Assembly: GCA_021819985.1 (NCBI GenBank)
Contig: JAKAEG010000134.1
Location: forward strand, 1 to 8,385
Reading direction: 5' to 3'
DNA length: 8,385 nucleotides
DNA from: Nitrospirota bacterium
Lineage (GTDB): Bacteria > Nitrospirota > Thermodesulfovibrionia > Thermodesulfovibrionales > JdFR-88
Positions 5,568-8,385 of the stretch are shown piece by piece (position 1 is the stretch's first letter; every line of letters begins with the position of its first letter). Both the position numbers and the translations under genes were made by a program. The notes under the pieces are model-generated. The model saw nothing but the letters and a program-made list of their open reading frames with translations. It searched no databases and was not told the origin of the DNA.

Positions 5568-6752
5568 TTAATATCTGGCCAGCCACTGCATGGGGTCAAG
5601 CGGCTTTCCCCTGTATCTTATCTCGAAGTACAGGGAAGGCGCGTTTACCATTACTGATTCCCCTGCCTTGCCTACCGGCGCTCTACCAACTATTATATCC
5701 CCAACTTTCAAAAAAATCTCATTGAGATCGGCATAAAGGCTGTTATAACCGCCTCCATGGTTTATTATCACAAGCTGGCCGTACCCCTTGAACCAGTTCG
5801 CATATATGACCTTGCCGTCGAAGATGCTCCTGACCGTGGCGCCCGCCCCGGTGCTTATATATATGCCGTTTCTGAATATGGGTGTGCCGAAAACGGGATC
5901 GGTCCCCCTTCCGTAGCGGAATACGACCGTGCCCCGCACCGGCCATTGCAGCCGGCGCTTCATGCCGCGAAACCCCTTGCCCTTATATGAAGAGGAAGCG
6001 TCAGAACGGCTGATGACAGCAAGGAGTTTCTGGGAGGCGGCCTTCAGTTCCTGGAGCATCGCCTCATAACTTGCGCGCTGGCTTCTTATCGAGGCAAGGA
6101 GGTTTTGCTTCTCCTGCCGTTTCATATCCAGTTTGCTTTTGGCACGCGCCGCCCGGGACTCCTCCTGTCTGAGTCCGCTGACAAGGCCTGAAAGCGCGGT
6201 CTCCTGCCCCTGCAGTTGGGCTAAAGCGGACTGATAATCATCCGATTCCTTTTTTTCACGTTTTGCCAGGATTTCCAGATATCGCCATCTCCTTAAAAAA
6301 GACCCCATATCATCCGCTCCAAGCAGTATAACGATATCATCGGTCTGACCGTTCTTTTGAAGGCCTATGAGCTTGTCCTTAAGCCATTTCTGGTGTTTGA
6401 GGAGTTCCTGCCTGGTCTTTTCGATGCCGGCATTGGTTTGGGCGATCCGCTTGTTGATGGAAGCCAGACGGTTTTTTTCCGCATTCAGCCGCCCCCTGTA
6501 TTTTGACACTTCCCCGTTTATGTTCTGCAACTGGCCCGAGACGGACGATTCCTGCTGCGTGGCCTGCTGAAGTTTTTCTTCCTGTTTTTTTATCTCATTC
6601 TGGATCTTTTTGTATTTGCTCTTCGCGTCCTCAGCATGGCATAGAGGAATAGAAAAGCGGCCTGAATGAAACAGGGGGACCAATAGAAATACCAGAGATG
6701 CAAGCGGGACAAAAAAAACGAATACAAAAAAATTTACACGCGGCAGGCGCAT
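5568..6752 (-). CDS. envC: EnvC-like murein hydrolase activator (coiled coil plus degenerate LytM/M23 domain)
   Basis: The 394-aa protein has a long hydrophobic signal segment (about 7-27, CHAED near 38-42 as a possible cleavage area). Long coiled-coil helices cover about 43-245 and are rich in K, E, Q and L. A C-terminal LytM/M23 domain covers about 268-394. The zinc-binding residues of active M23 peptidases are missing: the usual H-x-G-x-D is FRNGIYIS (N295, Y298) and the HLHFE motif is SLYFEIR (S373, Y375). Only H332 in the NHGGGY stretch remains. PSLYFEIR and the ending DPMQWLARY closely recall E. coli EnvC, which activates amidases instead of cutting peptidoglycan. It starts 2 nt after ftsX, the standard ftsE-ftsX-envC arrangement, so it should work outside the inner membrane under FtsEX control in septal peptidoglycan splitting. 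Confidence 0.93.
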   Translation of the reverse strand: MRLPRVNFFVFVFFVPLASLVFLLVPLFHSGRFSIPLCHAEDAKSKYKKIQNEIKKQEEKLQQATQQESSVSGQLQNINGEVSKYRGRLNAEKNRLASINKRIAQTNAGIEKTRQELLKHQKWLKDKLIGLQKNGQTDDIVILLGADDMGSFLRRWRYLEILAKREKKESDDYQSALAQLQGQETALSGLVSGLRQEESRAARAKSKLDMKRQEKQNLLASIRSQRASYEAMLQELKAASQKLLAVISRSDASSSYKGKGFRGMKRRLQWPVRGTVVFRYGRGTDPVFGTPIFRNGIYISTGAGATVRSIFDGKVIYANWFKGYGQLVIINHGGGYNSLYADLNEIFLKVGDIIVGRAPVGKAGESVMVNAPSLYFEIRYRGKPLDPMQWLARY

Positions 6753-6754
6753 GG

Positions 6755-7621
6755 TCAGTACTGTGTTCTGCCCAGGGCTATGAGCGCCCCCGTGAACCCT
6801 ATGAAAAGACCGGCGGGGACAGGCGCATAAAAAATATAAGCGGGAAACAGCATGAATCTAAGTACGGGCACCGAAGAGGCAAAACCGCCCAGGAAAACCC
6901 CGAACAAGCTGTAAGCCGCAATACAGGCTAAAAGTCCCCCGGCAAGACCGAGGAGCGATCCTTCAAGCAAAAAAGGCGCCCTGATGAACCAGCCCCCGGC
7001 CCCAAGCAGGCTAAGGGTTTCAACTTCGTCCTTTCTGCGGTAAAAAAGTATCTTGACCGTGCTGTAACTGACAAAAAGCACGCCCACAAGGAGCGCGGCC
7101 AGAAAAGCGATGCCCGCCGACCGTGCGCCCGTTATTATCCGCTCTATCCCCTCCAGGAACTTGGCCCCGTATTCCACATCCTGCACGCCCTGCATAGACT
7201 TTATTTTATTGGCGAAAGCCTGGGCCGCCCCGGTCTTTAACTTATCTCTTTTGAACCTGACCTCTATCGAAGCCGGCAGCGGATTTCCATCGAGGCCCTC
7301 AAACAGGTAAGCGGAGTCCTTCATGGCTTTTTTCAGTTCGTCCATGGCAGCGTCCTTGGATATATAGGAAATGGTCCTTACGTCCGGGTCCGATTTAAGG
7401 ATCCCTTCCAGTCTTCCAAGACTCTGCTGGGAGGTCCCGTCATCCAGATAAACGGTCATGGAGAACCGGTCCTGCGGCTTCGAGGCGAAGAGGTCCAGGT
7501 TGTATACGGTGAGCAGCGCCACCAGCAGGATAAAGAGCCCGACGCCTATGGACAGGATGCTCAAAAAGTTTATCCATTTCTCTTTCCATATGCCGGAAAG
7601 CGCGCTTTTCACCTGGCTCAT
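6755..7621 (-). CDS. ftsX: Cell-division protein FtsX, permease-like subunit of FtsEX
   Basis: The 288-aa protein has the FtsX layout. A short cytoplasmic N-terminus (MSQVKSALSGIWKEKWINFL) leads into TM1 (about 19-40). A large extracytoplasmic domain (about 41-167) contains FSMTVYLDDGTS and the ISYISKDAAMDEL stretch. Then come TM2 (168-190), the cytoplasmic loop with RRKDEVETLSLLGA (195-208), TM3 (about 220-245) and TM4 (about 262-284). The extracytoplasmic domain is the region that binds EnvC in characterised systems. FtsX does not transport a known substrate; it passes the FtsE ATPase cycle to periplasmic hydrolase activators. The start overlaps the ftsE stop by 4 nt (ATGA) and the stop is 2 nt before envC, indicating tight translational coupling. 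The length is slightly short of E. coli FtsX, as is common outside the Gammaproteobacteria. Confidence 0.95.
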   Translation of the reverse strand: MSQVKSALSGIWKEKWINFLSILSIGVGLFILLVALLTVYNLDLFASKPQDRFSMTVYLDDGTSQQSLGRLEGILKSDPDVRTISYISKDAAMDELKKAMKDSAYLFEGLDGNPLPASIEVRFKRDKLKTGAAQAFANKIKSMQGVQDVEYGAKFLEGIERIITGARSAGIAFLAALLVGVLFVSYSTVKILFYRRKDEVETLSLLGAGGWFIRAPFLLEGSLLGLAGGLLACIAAYSLFGVFLGGFASSVPVLRFMLFPAYIFYAPVPAGLFIGFTGALIALGRTQY

Positions 7622-8280
7622 CCTATGCTCTCCGCTTCGATCCTGCCCCCGGCAATCCTCAAGACCCTGCGGCCCGTGCCCGTATAGAGGTCCCTGTTGT
7701 GAGTGGCTATGATAACGGTCGTACCCCGCGAATTGATCTCCTTGAATATCCGCATGACCCCGGCGGAGGTGTCCGGGTCCAGGTTGCCGGTCGGCTCATC
7801 GGCCAGAAGGAGCACCGGCTCGGCTACAATGGCCCTTGCTATCACCGCCCGCTGCTGCTCTCCTCCGGACAGGGTCTCCGGCCAGCAGTCCGCTTTATGC
7901 CTTAGTCCAACCATCTTCAGGACCTCCATTACCTGCGCCTTCAGCGCCCTTTCCGCCATGCCCCTTATCCGGAGCGCAAGCGCCACGTTGTCGTAGACCG
8001 TCCTGCCGGAAAGCAGCCTGAAATCCTGGAAAACAACCCCGATGCTCCTGCGGAGTTCCGGTACATGGCCCGTTTTCATTGAGCAGGTCTCAATGCCGTT
8101 TACCGAGATGGAGCCTCCTTCGGGCTCCAGGGCGCGGTATATCAGTTTCAGCAGAGTGCTTTTACCCGCCCCGCTGGCCCCTGTGATGAACAGAAGCTCG
8201 CCCCTTGAGGCATGGAAAGTCACCCCCGTCAAGGCCTGCTGATTCTCATATGTCTTTATTACGTTTTCGAAATGGATCAT
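7618..8280 (-). CDS. ftsE: Cell-division ATP-binding protein FtsE
   Basis: The 220-aa ABC ATPase has every expected motif: Walker A GASGAGKST (34-42, K40), Q-loop VVFQDFRLL (82-90, Q85), signature LSGGEQQRAV (137-146), Walker B VLLLADEPTGNLDP (156-169, catalytic E162) and H-loop IATHNRDL (H194). The opening MIHFENVIKTYENQQALTGV is typical of FtsE. It is cytoplasmic and pairs with FtsX to gate septal peptidoglycan hydrolysis through EnvC. The overlap of its stop with the ftsX start confirms the assignment over other ABC ATPases such as LolD, which share the motifs. It is the first gene of the minus-strand block visible here. No strong Shine-Dalgarno sequence or clear -10/-35 pair is apparent in the 105 bp before the ATG, so the promoter may lie outside the window. 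Confidence 0.96.
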   Translation of the reverse strand: MIHFENVIKTYENQQALTGVTFHASRGELLFITGASGAGKSTLLKLIYRALEPEGGSISVNGIETCSMKTGHVPELRRSIGVVFQDFRLLSGRTVYDNVALALRIRGMAERALKAQVMEVLKMVGLRHKADCWPETLSGGEQQRAVIARAIVAEPVLLLADEPTGNLDPDTSAGVMRIFKEINSRGTTVIIATHNRDLYTGTGRRVLRIAGGRIEAESIG

Positions 8281-8385
8281 AACCGGATAATCAAGTTCTG
8301 TTTTTAATGACTTTTAGAATGGATTCCCTATTAACACCTCGGGAATGACGTCTCTTGTTAGCGCCTTTGCTGATAGGGGTAGGGA
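8281..8385. other. Intergenic region upstream of ftsE
   Basis: No gene is visible in these 105 bp. The region holds the palindromic repeat at 8318-8349 and AT-rich sequence (AATCAAGTTCTGTTTTTAAT on the plus strand) next to the ftsE start. No convincing promoter hexamer pair was found on either strand. Any upstream neighbour of ftsE is outside the window. Confidence 0.5.
8318..8349 (-). repeat. Degenerate palindromic repeat of the GTCATTCCCG/CGGGAATCCA type
   Basis: Read on the minus strand, this stretch is GTCATTCCCGAGG, then TGTTAATAGGGAATCCATT. The arms ATTCCC and GGGAAT pair over 6 bp around a 12-base centre. The outer words GTCATTCCC and GGGAATCCA are those of the dispersed intergenic palindromes seen in many bacteria. 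It lies about 40-70 bp upstream of ftsE, in the leader or promoter region. Its mobility may depend on REP-associated transposases like the fragment at the other end of the window, but that link is inference. Confidence 0.5.

Noticed and set aside
5568..6752. EnvC-like protein as an active M23 metallopeptidase
   Set aside because: The zinc-ligand histidines and aspartate are replaced (N295, Y298, S373, Y375), so an activator role is preferred.
1..8385. CRISPR array, tRNA or rRNA genes
   Set aside because: No regularly spaced direct repeats, no tRNA cloverleaf with a T-arm GTTCGA-type word in the right context, and no rRNA-like conserved stretches were seen on either strand.

Overview
The window joins two very different pieces of DNA. 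Roughly the first 1.5 kb is AT-rich accessory DNA holding mobile-element and repeat-protein debris. The remaining ~6.8 kb is GC-richer, tightly packed core DNA, mostly on the minus strand. An EnvC-type divisome activator with its FtsEX partner points to a Gram-negative-type envelope. Together with a CooT-family nickel protein, a PolB-like exonuclease and a YD-repeat remnant, this would suit an uncultivated or anaerobic lineage such as Desulfobacterota, Nitrospirota or Omnitrophota. That placement is inference from gene content only.

Accessory part (1-1568, plus strand). It opens with the last 26 codons of a REP-associated, Y1-type transposase. Two small AT-rich membrane-protein genes of unknown function follow (132 and 91 aa). 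Next is a chimeric ORF whose first ~54 residues resemble the N-terminus of an IS1182-family transposase and whose remainder is four YD (RHS-type) repeats. About 240 bp of apparently non-coding sequence with a hairpin comes after it.

Transition gene (1569-2585, plus strand). This is a polytopic membrane protein of unknown function. Its proline-rich C-terminal tail is encoded wholly antisense to the 3' end of the convergent lipoate/octanoate transferase-ligase gene, a 131-nt tail-to-tail overlap.

Core minus-strand block (8280 down to 2455). In transcription order it is ftsE, ftsX, envC, ctpA, then a PolB-like 3'-5' exonuclease, a cooT-like gene and a lipoate-protein ligase/octanoyltransferase family gene. 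ftsE-ftsX overlap by 4 nt and ftsX-envC are 2 nt apart. FtsE (ATPase) and FtsX (membrane subunit) should control EnvC, whose LytM domain lacks the zinc ligands and therefore should act as an amidase activator during cell separation. The S41 protease CtpA follows 42 nt later, which suggests coordinated envelope proteolysis. A perfect 10-bp hairpin with the ctpA stop codon in its loop may partly separate this envelope module from the three downstream metabolic or nucleic-acid genes. A degenerate palindromic repeat of the GTCATTCCCG/CGGGAATCCA kind lies upstream of ftsE.

I do not see a clear new defence or mobile system. The most unusual items are the antisense gene-tail overlap, the IS/YD chimera, and the two orphan membrane proteins embedded in the mobile debris.
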